Origin: Brassica napus
Taxonomy: Eukaryota; Streptophyta; Magnoliopsida; Brassicales; Brassicaceae
Assembly: GCF_020379485.1 (NCBI RefSeq)
Contig: NW_026014848.1
Span: 124,001 to 188,000, forward strand
DNA length: 64,000 nucleotides
Direction: 5' to 3'
Part shown: positions 23,663 to 35,662 of the stretch, one piece after another
Layout of the letters: the number at the start of each line of letters is the position of its first letter
Numbering within the stretch: the first letter of the stretch is position 1
Made by a program: the position numbers and the translations under genes
Notes under the pieces: model-generated
The model's input: only the letters and a program-made list of their open reading frames with translations
What the model was told of the DNA's origin: nothing
The model's database searches: none

Positions 23663-24067
23663 GTTTTCTGCCCCCATTTGATGGGCGAGAGTTAGTCCTG
23701 CGATTAGAGCCTCGTACTCGCTTTTGTTGTTGGTTGCTTTGAAGTTGCATCTCACGGCTCTTGAGGCCGTGTTCACTATCGGCGAGGTAAGCACTATTCC
23801 CACTCCAGCTCCTCTGACGTTGCTGGATCCATCAACATGCAGGATCCATTCTCTCTCTTCTTTGGTTTCGCCTCAGAGGCGTACTTCTTGCTCCAAAACT
23901 GGGAGTATTGCAGGGGAGAATTCGGCCACGAAGACCACTAGGACCTGTGAATTTATAGCTATGGCGGGTCAAAATATTACGTCGTACTCCCCTAGTTCCA
24001 CAGCCCATTTGGCTAAACGTCCGGAGACTTCGGGTTTGTGGAGGACCAACTTTAGAGGGAAGGAGGT
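23663..24067 (-). pseudogene. Tat-type RNase H fragment
   Basis: The minus strand matches the aRNH region at 48150-48560 (both strands share, for example, CCCATTTGGCTA and the GGATCCATCAAC segment). On the minus strand it reads through KLVLHKPEVSGRLAKWAVEL to a GSSNVRGAG-like region. It is a scrap without flanking pol sequence, ending at the start of a Tekay-type LTR. Confidence 0.7.
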
Positions 24068-26865
24068 TGTAGAAACCCGTTAAAAAAAAAAGAGAATGGT
24101 CGAGTATCTTTGTGGTGGTCGAGTCGCGGGTGATAAGGATCGATCGAAAAGTTTTGAAGTACGAAGTGGCGAAGAAGTGATCGTGAGTTAACTATGAGTC
24201 GAAGAAGTTGCTCGACCATAGTTAGAAGATGCCTTAGATTGATCAGACAGACATTTTGGAAGAATAACATTTTTGGAAGCACGACGGTTTAGAAGCTCGA
24301 CGTTTGTGAAGAATGACGTTTCTTCAGCACGAAGTTTTCCGCGAAACTTCGTATTAGCGGAATATTATTTTGAAGACATTGGAAGCATGACAGAATTAAG
24401 CAGGACGGAAAGGAAGCACGACGGGAAGCATGCACGACGGGATCGAAGCACGACGGAAAAACCCGAAATTAGACGAAAACTCTAATTTCGGTATTATGCA
24501 AGTCTTCGATGAAGCCGAAGGATCGGGAAATATTTACCGCCAAGGACTGAAATCAGGCCAATGGACCGAGAAGCTCGAGGTGACTTGTTGCATGGGTTCA
24601 GAACGTGGTGTCAACTGTCCACCAAGCTGAGTGTCTACAGAAGCTCGAGGTGTCGCTGTGCATGGAAGCTGCACATGCAGCTTGACATGTAGAAGCACGA
24701 GGTGGATCGACCAAGCACGAGGTGGATCGACCAAGCACGAGGTGTCTCCGCGCATGCAACCGAAGCATGCGTCCAGCCATGTGTGTGATGCTGTGGCGCC
24801 TTCCATGAGTTCCAGTCATGCAGCCTGACATCTGGGAGGAGTGGTGGCGTCCTGCATGTGTCCTGGACATGCAGCCAGCCATGTGGAGCACGAGGTGCCG
24901 CCACGCATGCGTCCGGAGCCATGCGAAGCGACACACAGGCTGCCACCAACCTGAATCTGATTGTGTGCTGTATTCTATAAATAGGCCACGACCCCAGCTC
25001 ATTTGAGGACATCCAGACCTGTTCAAAGCCAGTTAAAAACGTTAGAGAAAAGTACAAAAAGAAAGCAAGTGATTCCCAGCTATTTCGAGAGTTTTAGAGA
25101 GTTTTCGAGATCAGTTCTCTATTGATTTCGAGTCAGCGCCTAGGGAAGGTTCTGTCCAACTGAAGGTCAATCAAATGAAGATCAGCTCAGATGGAAATCA
25201 AGTCAACGTGGCCAGAGAGAAAGAGAGAGAGAAGCAAAGTGGTCAACTTAGAGTGTAGTCGATTCTCACCGAGAAGGCCAGTTCCGTCCAATCGGCGATT
25301 CTATACGATTGTGACGCGGAAGCTCTTTCCAAATGATTTCGTCCAGACCAGTCAGTTCCTTTGATGATCAAGTGGAGGTGATGCCCAGAGTTAGTTCAGT
25401 TCCACGGTTTCAGATCAGACGAAGTTCTGCTCGATACTCCGCCGGGAAGTCCGAAGAACTGTCTAGCAGCTAAAGGAGGTTCTGTACAGATCAGTCCGTC
25501 CAGACCGGTTAGTGTATTCATTATCAAGCCGAGGGTCTATCTAAGTCGAGATCAGTTCAGTCCAGTCCAGTCAAGACGTTCATCTTGGGTTTTGGCAAAG
25601 TCCTCTCCGATCAACCAGCTGCTTCTCGCCTAGAACACTGTGAGTTGGTTTGTTTGAGTTCCACTTGGAGCTTAGGTTAGATCGAGTTGCATATAGAGTA
25701 GAATGCTCACATTATTGAAAGGTAGAGTCCTTAGGGTTATTTTATTTATGAACCACACTCAGTTTAGCAAGGGCTAAGCTGAGATGAATGGAATTAAGAC
25801 TGAGATAATAACCTGACTAGGGCTATGATGCATCATGTTTTATATTCTTCCGTGTTGATTTGGTTGAGTGCAGGTTCCCGTTATCTTTAAAGATAGTTTA
25901 ATAGCAGGAGTCTGAACTATCTGGATAATGGTTTGATTTATTTGTTTAGTATTGATATTATTGTTTAGTTGTTAGTACTAAGGTCTTAGGCCATATAGGC
26001 CGGACTATTGGTACTATTGGTTTGTGTTGTAGAGTCGAGTGTCTGGTTAGTGTCTAGAACTTTATCATTACGTTAGGTTCTAGATTGAGTTTGTGTTGTG
26101 TGAGTGTGCTGACAGTATGTGCGTAACCCGCCCATACTAGGCTTGTTTGGGGTTGATTAGTGTTTCCTCGCCCTCGTATTCAGCGGGTTCAAGGAAACCC
26201 CTTATTCTCTGGATCGGGAAGACTCAGAGAGACGAGATCATGGCCTATGGCTGAGTGATTACACGACGGTGTAATGTGGCAGTGACCCGAAGGACTGTGG
26301 GCTGTCGCGCGGTAACCCGAAGGACAGTGGGCCGCGGTCGGTTGAAAGTTCCTTCTTCTGGCCTTTGTGGTAGGAAGATAGGATATTGCCGATAGAGAGG
26401 ATGAACACTAAGTCACCATTTCCCGGGGTAGTGTATTGTGTTGTGTTAGAGTGTCGTAGGGGGTATGGAACCCTCGAGTTAATGTAGCACCGATATATGG
26501 TTTTACGAGTTAGATCGAGTCGTTGGTAGTTAGTATCTTATTATTGTTGTGATTTGCTTGCAGGTTCTGACATTAAGTCCTAAGTCTGGTTTAGGTACCG
26601 GATTAGACATGGTGTCTCTTTGATAATTATGGATTGGTTGTTGACTTGTTTTAATGCAGGTTCCCGTTACTTGAAGCTAGATCATGGCAGGAGGCCAAGT
26701 CTAACTTAGTAACGGTTTGCTTAGCCTTAGCTTTTATTGCATGCTAGGGCTAGATTGATTGTTATTTTGGGTTGTCTGGGTTAGAGTCTAGGTTGCAGGT
26801 AGAGGCCGCCAGCTCATTGAGTAAGATTAGGTTACTCATCCAACTCCATTGTCCTTTTTGCAGGT
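24068..26865 (+). repeat. Tekay-type LTR, 3' truncated
   Basis: Begins TGTAGAAACCCGTT, the start of the Tekay-like LTRs read on their own strand. It follows the same order: ACTCGACC-rich start, CATGCAAGC-rich U3, TATA box TATAAATA at 24976-24983 and the conserved block at about 26170-26405. It stops matching at 26865 after CTTTTTGCAGGT, where other copies continue for another 0.6 kb. No matching partner LTR in this orientation is present, so it is a solo or broken LTR inserted in the RNase H scrap. Confidence 0.8.
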
Positions 26866-26869
26866 CGCT

Positions 26870-26916
26870 TTAGGTAAGGATGATCGGATAGCTTGTGCTG
26901 GATCATCCTTACCTAA
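26870..26916. repeat. Perfect 16-bp inverted repeat at a breakpoint
   Basis: Arm TTAGGTAAGGATGATC (26870-26885) and its exact reverse complement (26901-26916) enclose a 15-base loop. It lies directly at the end of the truncated LTR. Confidence 0.85.
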
Positions 26917-28096
26917 CGGGCCTGTTTTGGCCGTTTTTATCGTTTATCGGGATTGGCCGTTGGTGGCTTTGAATCCCCTTACCGCTTTACGCGGTTATTT
27001 ATATGATGAATGTTTTCGTTTTCGAGTTTTCCTGAGTAGGTTTGAAGTAAATATGAGTTGTCGTCTCATATTTAATTCCGATGAGACGTTCAATCTGTTG
27101 GTTCGATCGTGATTTTCGTAAAAATTATTTATCTTTACGATTTTCGAGAACATTGAGATACGAACGGAGAGACATGGTTTAGGATCTCGTATCTTTTAGA
27201 TATCATGCCTTGAGATGTTTGAGACCAGAGCGTTGGGTTTAGGGCAAGACCTAGGTTTACTTTCGGTTAAGGTTTATGCGGTGACTAGCGGCTATCGTTT
27301 TTCCTGTTGCGATTTCTTCCTGATTCGCACCGATTTAAAGTCCGCGATATGTTCTCGGCTTATATGACTTGTATGGTACGAATCGAGCATCTTCTCAGAA
27401 TTATCTGGAAGTGCTAAACCAAAATTTCGGATTTTTGTTGTAGCGCGCTTTTGTCCTTGTGCTGGACGTTTTTAAAGATCAAAAGAGTGATCGAATTGCG
27501 TTTGTTTAAGACGGCTGGCGTGTTTGTCGGGGCCAATCGACGAACGGGGTGTAAGGTTTTGGTGGTCGCGTTCGGACAATTTGTTCGTATTATCTTCAAA
27601 TTTTAACTTTGCGACGTCTCGCAGTTGTTTCGAGGATTATACGTGTATCTTTGTGCGTTTGAAGGATGATGATTTTTTTACGATTTTTGGGCCGGATGAG
27701 GCTGCAGACAAGAGTCTTAATGTTTCCAGGCGTGTCCTGAAAATTTTTGTGTTTAACTGAAGCGTAAACGTTTTCCGATAAAAAGGACAACGTATATTGT
27801 AGTAAAAGTTTTTGAAGTTTCTTAAAAACTCGATTACAATAATGGCGATTTTTTAAGTGGAAGTATACGAGTATACGCACCCACTCCCCCCCTTTTTAGA
27901 AAGGGGGATAGCTGAACTCGTCTTTTGACGAGCTGCCTACGTACCCCTTTCGAGGATCATGCCATCTCGTAGTTCTGTTTCATGCCGCGAGTGTTCTTAC
28001 TCGGTGGTAGATGTCGTGATATCCGCTTTGACCTTGTCGATCGTGGCTGGGTCAACGCTATTTTCCGGATGTTCCGGTTGAGTTGTAGCGTGGGCT
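26917..28096 (-). mobile_element. Non-coding downstream part of a Tat-like element
   Basis: No ORF longer than about 95 codons and none with recognisable motifs. It follows the gag-protease frame on the minus strand and begins with a GTACGTAGGCAGCTCGTC-type segment near 27930. An RT, RNase H or integrase is not detectable, and the second LTR is missing. It is probably the untranslated remainder of a gag-only element. Confidence 0.45.
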
Positions 28097-30612
28097 TCAG
28101 ACTTGTGTCGAGCTTCGACGTCCGATGCGTTTGCGTTGGTAGACGTTTTTAATTCGTTTTTTTCCCGGGGTGCTTTTGGCCGAAGATTGGTCTATCTTCG
28201 TGCGCTTGCCGTTTACAGCTGCAGAAGTCGTGATTTGCCTTAACTTGTGCTCTGCGAGGAAGCATAGCCGCGACTGTTTTTGGCACCCCTAGATGGTCGC
28301 GACTCCGCTTGGGGTTGGGAATTTGAGACCCAGGTGGAAGGTTGACGGAACTGCATGCATGGCGTTGAGCCATGCGGTTCCCATGATCACGTTGTAGATA
28401 GCGGGATGATCGACCACCATGAACTCGACGATTTTCGTGATCTCCTTGGCCATGACTGGCAATTGGATCGATCCAAGAGTCATCGATACTTCGCCTGAAA
28501 AACCCGTGAGTGGTTTTGGCGTCGGAATTACTTCTCCGAGTTCGATGCTCATCCGTTTGAGAGTGTCGCGGAAGATTACGTTGACCGTGCTTTCCGTGTC
28601 GACGAGTACCCTTCCGACTTCTAAGTCTCGTATAACGAGATCTATGACGAGCGGGTCGCAGTGAGGTTGATCGATGCCGCCGGCCTCTTCCTTTGTGAAG
28701 GTGATCGAGCAATTATGGCCATCTCCTTGAGGAGACCATGTAGACCAATTTGCGCTCGACTCCGCCTTCCGTTGGTAAGCCTTGATGGCCGACACAGTGT
28801 CGCCGCAGTATTGTGATCCTCCGATGATCATATTGACTCTGCGGCGATTGTTATCGTTCCCTTTGTCGTCTGGCCTCCTGTCACGTTTATCCCCAGGCTG
28901 GTTTTGTTGAGGGGATTTTTCAGCGGACGGATTTCTGTCCGTCTTTGGAGGGCGATCAGAATCGAGGATCAGATCCTTGACGCTAGTTACTTCCGAGAGC
29001 TCTCCAGCGAGTAGCTTCGCGGCCAGTCTTGCTCCCAAGAATTTGCAGTTGGTTGTGGAATGTCCTCGGGATTGGTGGAACTCGCAGAAGGTGTTTTCGT
29101 CATACCCTTGATTGCGAGTCCATGTGTTTCCCGTGGTCCGACCCTGATCCGAGTTGATCGCATAGTTATGCGCCCCCTGGAGATCTTCCCCCTCGTGATG
29201 GACGTACTTGCCGTTACGAGAGTTCTTCTTTTTCCCTTTCGGGTCCACGTCTTTCGAGGATGGTGTTACCGCCTTATGTTTTTGCGATAAGACTTTAGTT
29301 TCCTCCTCTACTATGATGTAGTCCGTTGCTTTGTGGAGGGCGTCCTGGATCGTTCGTGGTTTGTCGAGAGTTATCCACTTTCTGAATTTCGACTTGTACC
29401 AGAGCGTCTTTCTCAGCGCGTCGATGGCCACTTTGTCGCTTATCCCACTGACCCTTGACATTATCAGCTTGAACCGACTGATAAACTCGTGGAGGGGTTC
29501 GTCTTCCCTCTGGGAGAGACTCCAGAGGTCAACATCGGAAGTTTCTCTGTATATGAATACAGAGTATTGCTTGAGAAATTCCGATGCGAGCTGTCGGAAA
29601 CTCCCGATGGTGTTACGACGAAGGCGTGCGAACCATTCAAGTGCTGCTCCTTCCAGGTTTTCAACGAACAGGCGGCAGTAGCCGGCATCCTTTTCGCCGT
29701 CCTTCAGTCTAGCTCTTCCCATCGCGATGTGGAAAGCCTGAAGGTGCGCTTTTGGATCGGCCGTACCATCGTACTTCGGTACTTTGATTTTTCCCGGATC
29801 GGACACCCTCATGTCCGAAATGCGATTGGTAAAAGGGGTCTTCCGAGCTCCTTCCAACAGTCGATCGATTTCGGGGGCAGCACTAGTAGCATGATGGATT
29901 TGAGACTTTACGGCCCTCATTTCTGCCGCAGTCTTGGTGATGTAGTCGCGAAGATCGCGGATATCCGATGTCTCGTCAGTAGATTTCCGAGCCTGTCGGC
30001 GTTTACTGCGAGTGTGCTCGGTTTGTCTTTCAGCCAGCTCCTCCTGTTCGTTCCAATAGGCGATTTCTTCCTCTTCCGTCATTGGTTTTTCGAACGGGGA
30101 GCCTTCCCGAGCAGATCGGCTTCTGGTCCTTCTCGGATGTCTGTCGACGTCCTCGTCGGTGTCGTTGGAAACATCGCTAGGATCCAGGTCAATGTGTTCG
30201 GCTTCGTTATCCTCCGAGTCCTTTGCAGGGGGCGGAAGACTTTCAGGGTTCCCCTTTTCGATGGGAGATTTCTCGCTAGGGTTTTGACCCGAAGGTCGTT
30301 CCCGCGCGACTCCTGATCTGTCGAGTGGGGTAGTGAGTCGAGCCTCTTCCCGCGGATTTTTGTGGTTCCGCGGGGGCGGATTGCTTGGGTCCTTGCCGTT
30401 AAGGTTTCAACCTGTTGGGTCAAGGTATTCACGAGCTTATCCTGTTCTTCCGACCTTTTCTCATAGGTGGCGAACATCTTTTTAAACTCCTCAAGCGTCG
30501 CGGCGTTGGCTTGTGCGTTGGCCGCGGATACGTCCGCTACTGGAGTGTGGAGATCGGTGCCGCTGCCTCCGTTAAGAGGAGTTTGCACGTTATCCGCGTT
30601 GTTAGTTGACAT
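28097..30612 (-). pseudogene. gag: Tat-like gag-protease without polymerase
   Basis: Starts [16 protein letters not shown] at 30612. A coiled-coil-like stretch ([18 protein letters not shown]) precedes a frameshift near 30370; the main frame is 28289-30082. The gag domain is at about residues 110-260 ([39 protein letters not shown]). The knuckle is [14 protein letters not shown]. The protease loop reads [13 protein letters not shown]; Gly normally follows DT, so Glu here probably inactivates it. A TAG at about 28289 replaces the Trp expected after SGVATI; reading through it continues to 28097. No RT follows. Confidence 0.78.
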
Positions 30613-30658
30613 GTCTGATCGAGAGTGATGTGGCTTTTGCGGTTAGATTGATCCAAAC

Positions 30659-32310
30659 TGTGGGAACCGAAATTCGCACTGTCGATTTCCGTTTAAATAA
30701 GGAAACTAGGAAAACCCTAATTTCCCAGAGGACCCGGATATCTGCTAATTACCACACGTCAAGCAATCAGAACACGAGAATAACAACGATAAGAATAAGA
30801 AATCAAAAAAGAGAGCAAAGTAGATCTTATTCCGAATCTACGTATGATCGTTTACAACAAGGTATAAGCCTGGGCTCGAGAGCTGTCGGCGAGATTCCTA
30901 GTTCTAGCAACCCTAAGACGGTTAAACCTAATTGAGTCGAAGCTCGAAATAACAAAAACGGAAAATTGCCTAAATTGCTCTAAGTGCTAAGTTTGCTCTG
31001 AAAAGTCCTCTGCCATGCTCCTCGCCTAGGACTCCTTATATACTAGCTCCAAGGTCGGTTTACGCTTTTACTCTTCTGCCCTTAAGCCGTCATAGCATAA
31101 AAATGGAGATATTCCATTTTCCCGATCTTCCAATTATCTTCAAAACTTCCGTATTTATCCGCGGAAACTTGACATTTATCCTTCCTTGTGGACCAAGCGT
31201 AAACCGTGCTGCGGTTTACGGGCTTTTGGTTAAGAAATCGTAGGATGGGCCTCGAGTCATGTTTTAGATCCCTTTGGGCCGTCTTCCGACTCGACACGTT
31301 TACTACGAATTCTTTTTGCTAAAGAACGAACTTTCCGCGGTTTCTAATCCGCGAAGTTTGATCGATGAATTTGAATAGCGGAAAACATGGACTGAGCTTG
31401 CTACGGTCTTCGGGAGATAGCATTCGAAGGTTTGACGAGAATGCATGGATTGATGTCGGATTGATGTCGTATCGATGTTCGGAAGGGTTCAATCGCTACA
31501 CAGCGACTGAACTTTGGCTCGAGCCCGGTTGCTACGTAGCGACCGAGCGGGACGAACGCTCGGTCGCTACGTAGCGACCGAGCTTTGGCTTGAGCTCGGT
31601 CGCTACGTAGCGACCGAGCTTTGGCTCGATCTCGGTCGCTACGTAGCGACCGAGCGGGACGATCGCTCGGTCGCTACGTAGCGACCGAGCTTGGCCGAGC
31701 TCGGTCGCTACGTAGCGACCGAGCTTCGGTCTCAAGCTCGGTCGCTACGTAGCGACCGAGCGGGACGATCGCTCGGTCGCTACGTAGCGACTGAGCTTCG
31801 GCTCGAGCTCGGTCGCTACGTAGTGACCGAGCGGGACGATCGCTCGGTCGCTACGTAACGACCGAGCAGGACGATCGCTCGGTCGCTACGTAGCGACCGA
31901 GCGGGACGATCGCTCGGTCGCTACGTAGCGACCGAGCTTGGTCGAGCTCAGCCGTTACGTAGCGACCGAGCGGGACGATCGCTCGGTCGCTACGTAGCGA
32001 CCGAGCTTTGGCTCGAGTTCGGTCGTTACGTAGCGACCGAGCTGGACGAGCACTCGGTTGCTACGTAGCGACCGAGCTTTGGCTCGGACTTGGTTGCTAC
32101 GCAGCGACCGGACAGCGTGTATGCGAGGTAATTACGCAACGGTCGAGCTTGGTTAGTTTGGTTTGAATCTTCAAGGATACTTCTTCGTAAAAACTTCGTA
32201 TTTGGCTATATTTTACGAAAGTTACATCTTCCTTTTTACTATCTCTTTCGGAAATACGATCTCCGAGGATTTTCGGTGGTAATTCCGTCGTAACCGTTTT
32301 TGACCCCAAC
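30659..32310 (-). repeat. Tat-like element 5' LTR
   Basis: On the minus strand it starts TGTTGGGGTCAAAAACGG at 32310 and ends GGTTCCCACA at 30659, about 1.65 kb. A TATA box (TATATAAGG, plus positions 31034-31042) lies in the 3' third. The gag start is about 45 bp beyond the LTR end, after GTTTGGATCAATC, which is the place of the primer-binding site. No partner LTR exists in the window. Confidence 0.75.
31494..32110. repeat. Tandem palindrome array, about 18 units of about 35 bp
   Basis: Each unit contains the perfect palindrome GTCGCTACGTAGCGAC, extended by CTCG and CGAG to 24 bp in most copies, plus an 11-14 bp spacer of two kinds (GGGACGATCG or TTTGGCTCGAG type). Some units have changes such as TTACG or AACG in the centre. 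It lies in the U3 part of the Tat-like LTR, upstream of its TATA box. Translated frames give only repetitive RYVATE-type peptides and are not genes. Confidence 0.9.
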
Positions 32311-35300
32311 AATCACATAAAACTTGACATGATTCGAAGAAAAGAGAAAACTGGTCGAACATCAACTTAGTTGTCGAACCGCGGGCGGTAAAGATCGATC
32401 GGCAAATTTCGAAGAACGAGGTGGTCGAAGAATTGTTTGCGAGGGAACAATGAGTCAAATAAGCTGCTCGACCATAGTTAGAAGATGTCTTAGATTGATC
32501 AGACGAACGTTTTGGAAGCATAACATTTTTGGAAGCACAACGTTTCAGAAGCTCGACGTTTTCGAAGACCGACGTTTCTTCATCACGAAGTTCTCTCGGA
32601 AAATCTTCGTATCAGTAAAATATTATTCTGGACACATAATAAGTAGGAAGCAGGATGGGAATTAAGCAGGACAGGAAGCAAGCACGACGGGATCAAAGCA
32701 CGACGGGAAAACCCGAAATCGGGCAAAAACCTTAATTTCGGTATTATGAAATTTTTCGAGGAAGCTGGAGACTTGAGAAATATTTTTCATCAAGGTCAGA
32801 AATATTTTGGAGTCTGTTAAGAATATTTAGCTCATCAGAACGGGAGCGGAAAAATATTCGGGATTGATCGCGGGTCGAAAATATGCCGGAAGGGTCAAAA
32901 ATCGCGTAAACCGACCAAGAAGCTCGAGGTGTCTCTATGCATATGGCCAGGACGTTCTGTCTAGCATATCAGCAGCTGAGTGTCAACAAAATTAGGAGGT
33001 GTAGACGTGCATGGGTGCTGGACAAGTCGTAGCTAGAGGTGTCGCAATACCTGCGATCTGCACATGCGAACCGACATGCAGAGGCCGGTGTGTCGCAACG
33101 CATGCACTCCAGCCATGCAGCAAGCCATCTGGACGTGGTACTGTCTTCTGGCATGTAAAGGAAGCATGCATCAGGGCATGTGGACGCCCGTGTGTCGCAA
33201 CGCATGCGACCGGAAGGATGCGGGACGACAACACAGCCGCTTGGGTGGCACCGTCTGACTCGCTGGCGAGTTCTATATAAACCCTTCACCCCCTGCTCAT
33301 TTTCATTGATCCATCACACACAAAAGACACTTAAAGACGTGGCTAGTGAGAAAAAGAGAAAGAAAAAGAAGTTTTAGAAGAAAAGTTCTTTCGGAAGACC
33401 GAGATATCACCGAGAAGAGAAGTTCTGCCCGATCAAAGAATTTCTGCAATCTCTAAGCAGAAGCTCTGTCCAAACCATTTCGTCCAAGCCTTTCCTTTGG
33501 TGATCAAGTAGAGGTGCTGCTCAGATTAGTTCAGATCAGTCGAAGCTTTGAAGCCGATACGCTACCCGGAAGTCCGAATATCGACCAGAAGCTAAGGGAG
33601 GTTCTGTTCAAGTTCTGATCAGTCCAGTCCAGCCCGTCCAAGATGTCAGCATTGGGTTTTGGCTAAGCTCTCTCTCCGACCAACAAGCTGCTAGAACACT
33701 GTGAGTTGGTTTGTTTGAGTTCCACTTGGAACTTAGGGAAGATCGAGTATTCATATAGAGTAGAATGCTCACACTGTTGCATGATAGAGTCCTTAGGGTT
33801 ATTTATTAAACCGGACTCAGTTTAGCACGGGCTATGCTGAGATGAAATGGAATTAAGACTGAGATAATAACCTGACTAGGACTAAGATGATCGATTATAG
33901 TTGAATTAAGATTGAGATGAGATGCATGTCTTGATTATTTACTACTTGGTTGATTAGTTATGGATTAGACATGCCTTAGTGATGATTGCTTGGTAGTGAT
34001 TATTGTTTGTGCAGGGATTATGGTAATGTTGTTGTCTAGGGGATCTTTGGCCATATAGGCCGATCTCCTGGTTGTGATGTTGATACTACGGGTCCTATGC
34101 CATATAAGCTGGACTACGAGTATTGGTTGATATTGTCGTAGACTCCTATATATTGTTTAGTTTTGGGTTGGAGTCTTGTCCCTTAGGTCTTTCCTAGGGA
34201 TAATTGTGTCGAGTGTGTGTTGCCGACAGCAGGTGCGAAACCCGCCCATGCTAGGCATGTTGAGGGGTGATTAGTGTTTCCTCACCCTCGTACCCAGCGG
34301 GTTCAAGGAAACCACTTATTCGCTGGATCGGGAAGACTCAGACGAACGGGGTCATGTCCTATGGCTGAGTATTACACGACGGTGTAATGTGGCAGTGACC
34401 CGAAGGACTGTGGGCTGTCGCGCGGTGACCCGAAGGACTGTGGGCCGCGGTCGGTTGAAAGTTCCTTCTTCTGGCCTTTGTGGTAGGGGAATAGGATATT
34501 GCCGATAGAGAAGATGAACACGATGTCACCAGGGTCCGAGTTAGAGTGTTATGTCGTGACGAGTAGTCTTATTTGTGTTGGGGGTTGTGGAACCCTCGAG
34601 TCAGTGTTAGCACCGAGATATGGTGTTGTCTTTAATCGAGTCTTGATTGTTAGACTTGTAAGGGATCCGTTTTAGTAGTTGGCCGTGTGGCCAAGGATTG
34701 TTATTAGATTAAGGTTGAGCATACCTTAGTCGGTGTGTTTTCGGATTAGCCTTAAGCTTTGTTTATTGCGCTTAGGCTAAGTTGATTGTTATTTTGGGGT
34801 TGTCGGGGCTAGCTACTAGGTTTTGGGTAGAGGTAGCATGTTCACTGAGGGACCTTACGTTACTCACCCAACTCTCGTTGTCCTTTTTGCAGGAAACCAG
34901 GTTGTAGAGGATTGGACGCATAGGCCACCGGAGTAGATTTGCAGTGCATTTGGCTACGTTTTAATTCTTAAAACATTTTATGTTTCCGTTGCGTTTTATT
35001 TGGATTTGGGATCCCTAAAATATTTAAATGTTCTTAAAAGACATAGAATTGAATTTAAAAATCAACGGGTCCAATATGATATTGGTTTAGTCCGAACCAA
35101 CACAACGTTATGTCTTGGTACGGGTTGAGAAGTCTTAGGCCTCGATCTAACGGAACCGTTAACTTCGGGTGTAGGTTGCAAATCCTTAAGCCTTGAGTTA
35201 GCGGGACGTGTTAGTAGACGAACTGGTCTAGGTCGTAGAGTAAATTTTATGACTGGCCGAATTGTCCTTAGCCCGTCATGTAGCGCTTCCGGACCATGGT

Positions 35301-35457
35301 GTTGGGTTGGACGGTCAGTCATGTTCTTGTTTGATTGTTGGCTGGCCGGTTGGCCTTTCATCTCTAACCCTTGGTGTGGGTCATCCGTCGGTCATGATCT
35401 TGTTTGATTGTTGGCCGGTGGGCCGACCTATGTCTAGGATGGTTCGGGGGTATTATA
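32311..35457 (+). repeat. 5' LTR of the non-autonomous element
   Basis: Matches 36994-39524 from its internal position of about 100. The missing first ~100 bp coincide with the end of the Tat-like LTR at 32310. TATA box TATATAA is at 33274-33280. The conserved block is at about 34270-34515. It keeps about 0.73 kb (roughly 34578-35306) that the 3' LTR has lost. Confidence 0.85.
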
Positions 35458-35499
35458 GAGCATGGTTACGATTATGCTCACTTGTTCCCGTGTTTTCAA

Positions 35500-35632
35500 A
35501 CGTTTTCAATAATTTTCGAGTCAAAAGGAGTCGCCAATGCACTCTCTAGGAAATCCGGTCATGTCCAATCGTTGGGAAGGGGTTTGTTAGATTATATTAT
35601 TAGAATTTCGTCTAACCCATATATATTGTTGT
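35500..35632 (+). pseudogene. RNase H C-terminal remnant
   Basis: A short open stretch reads KGVANALSRKSGHVQ, matching the conserved end of Ty3/gypsy RNase H (usually VADALSRK). It shows that the interior derives from an autonomous element by deletion of gag, protease and most of pol. Confidence 0.6.
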
Positions 35633-35662
35633 AACTTTGATTCCACAGGTTGTTGCACTGGA

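Noticed and set aside
24598..25057. ORFs of 140-142 codons on the minus strand of the Tekay-type LTR, with His/Cys-rich content, also in 6552-7162, 14456-14966, 32969-33289 and 37747-38048
   Set aside because: They lie in the CATGCA-rich U3 of the LTRs, are open in several frames at once and change frame between copies. The Cys/His content follows from TGCATG repeats.
26849..27880. Small ORFs at 26849-27112 and 27524-27760
   Set aside because: AT-rich, without recognisable motifs or neighbours, and in the untranslated part of a retroelement.
29489..30316. 275-codon plus-strand ORF
   Set aside because: It is opposite to the well-supported Tat-like gag on the minus strand, and its frame follows gag codon bias. 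No motif supports it.
31532..31735. ORF of 67 codons reading RYVATE-type repeats in the palindrome array
   Set aside because: It is a direct translation of the palindromic repeat, open on both strands by symmetry, with no start context or homology beyond the repeat.
31494..32110. CRISPR-like array
   Set aside because: The spacers are only 11-14 bp and of two repeated kinds, the repeat is a perfect palindrome inside a plant LTR, and no cas-like gene exists.
35062..35361. 99-codon minus-strand ORF rich in Pro and Arg
   Set aside because: It lies within the 5' LTR of the non-autonomous element, in the segment deleted from its 3' LTR, and is not kept in related LTRs.
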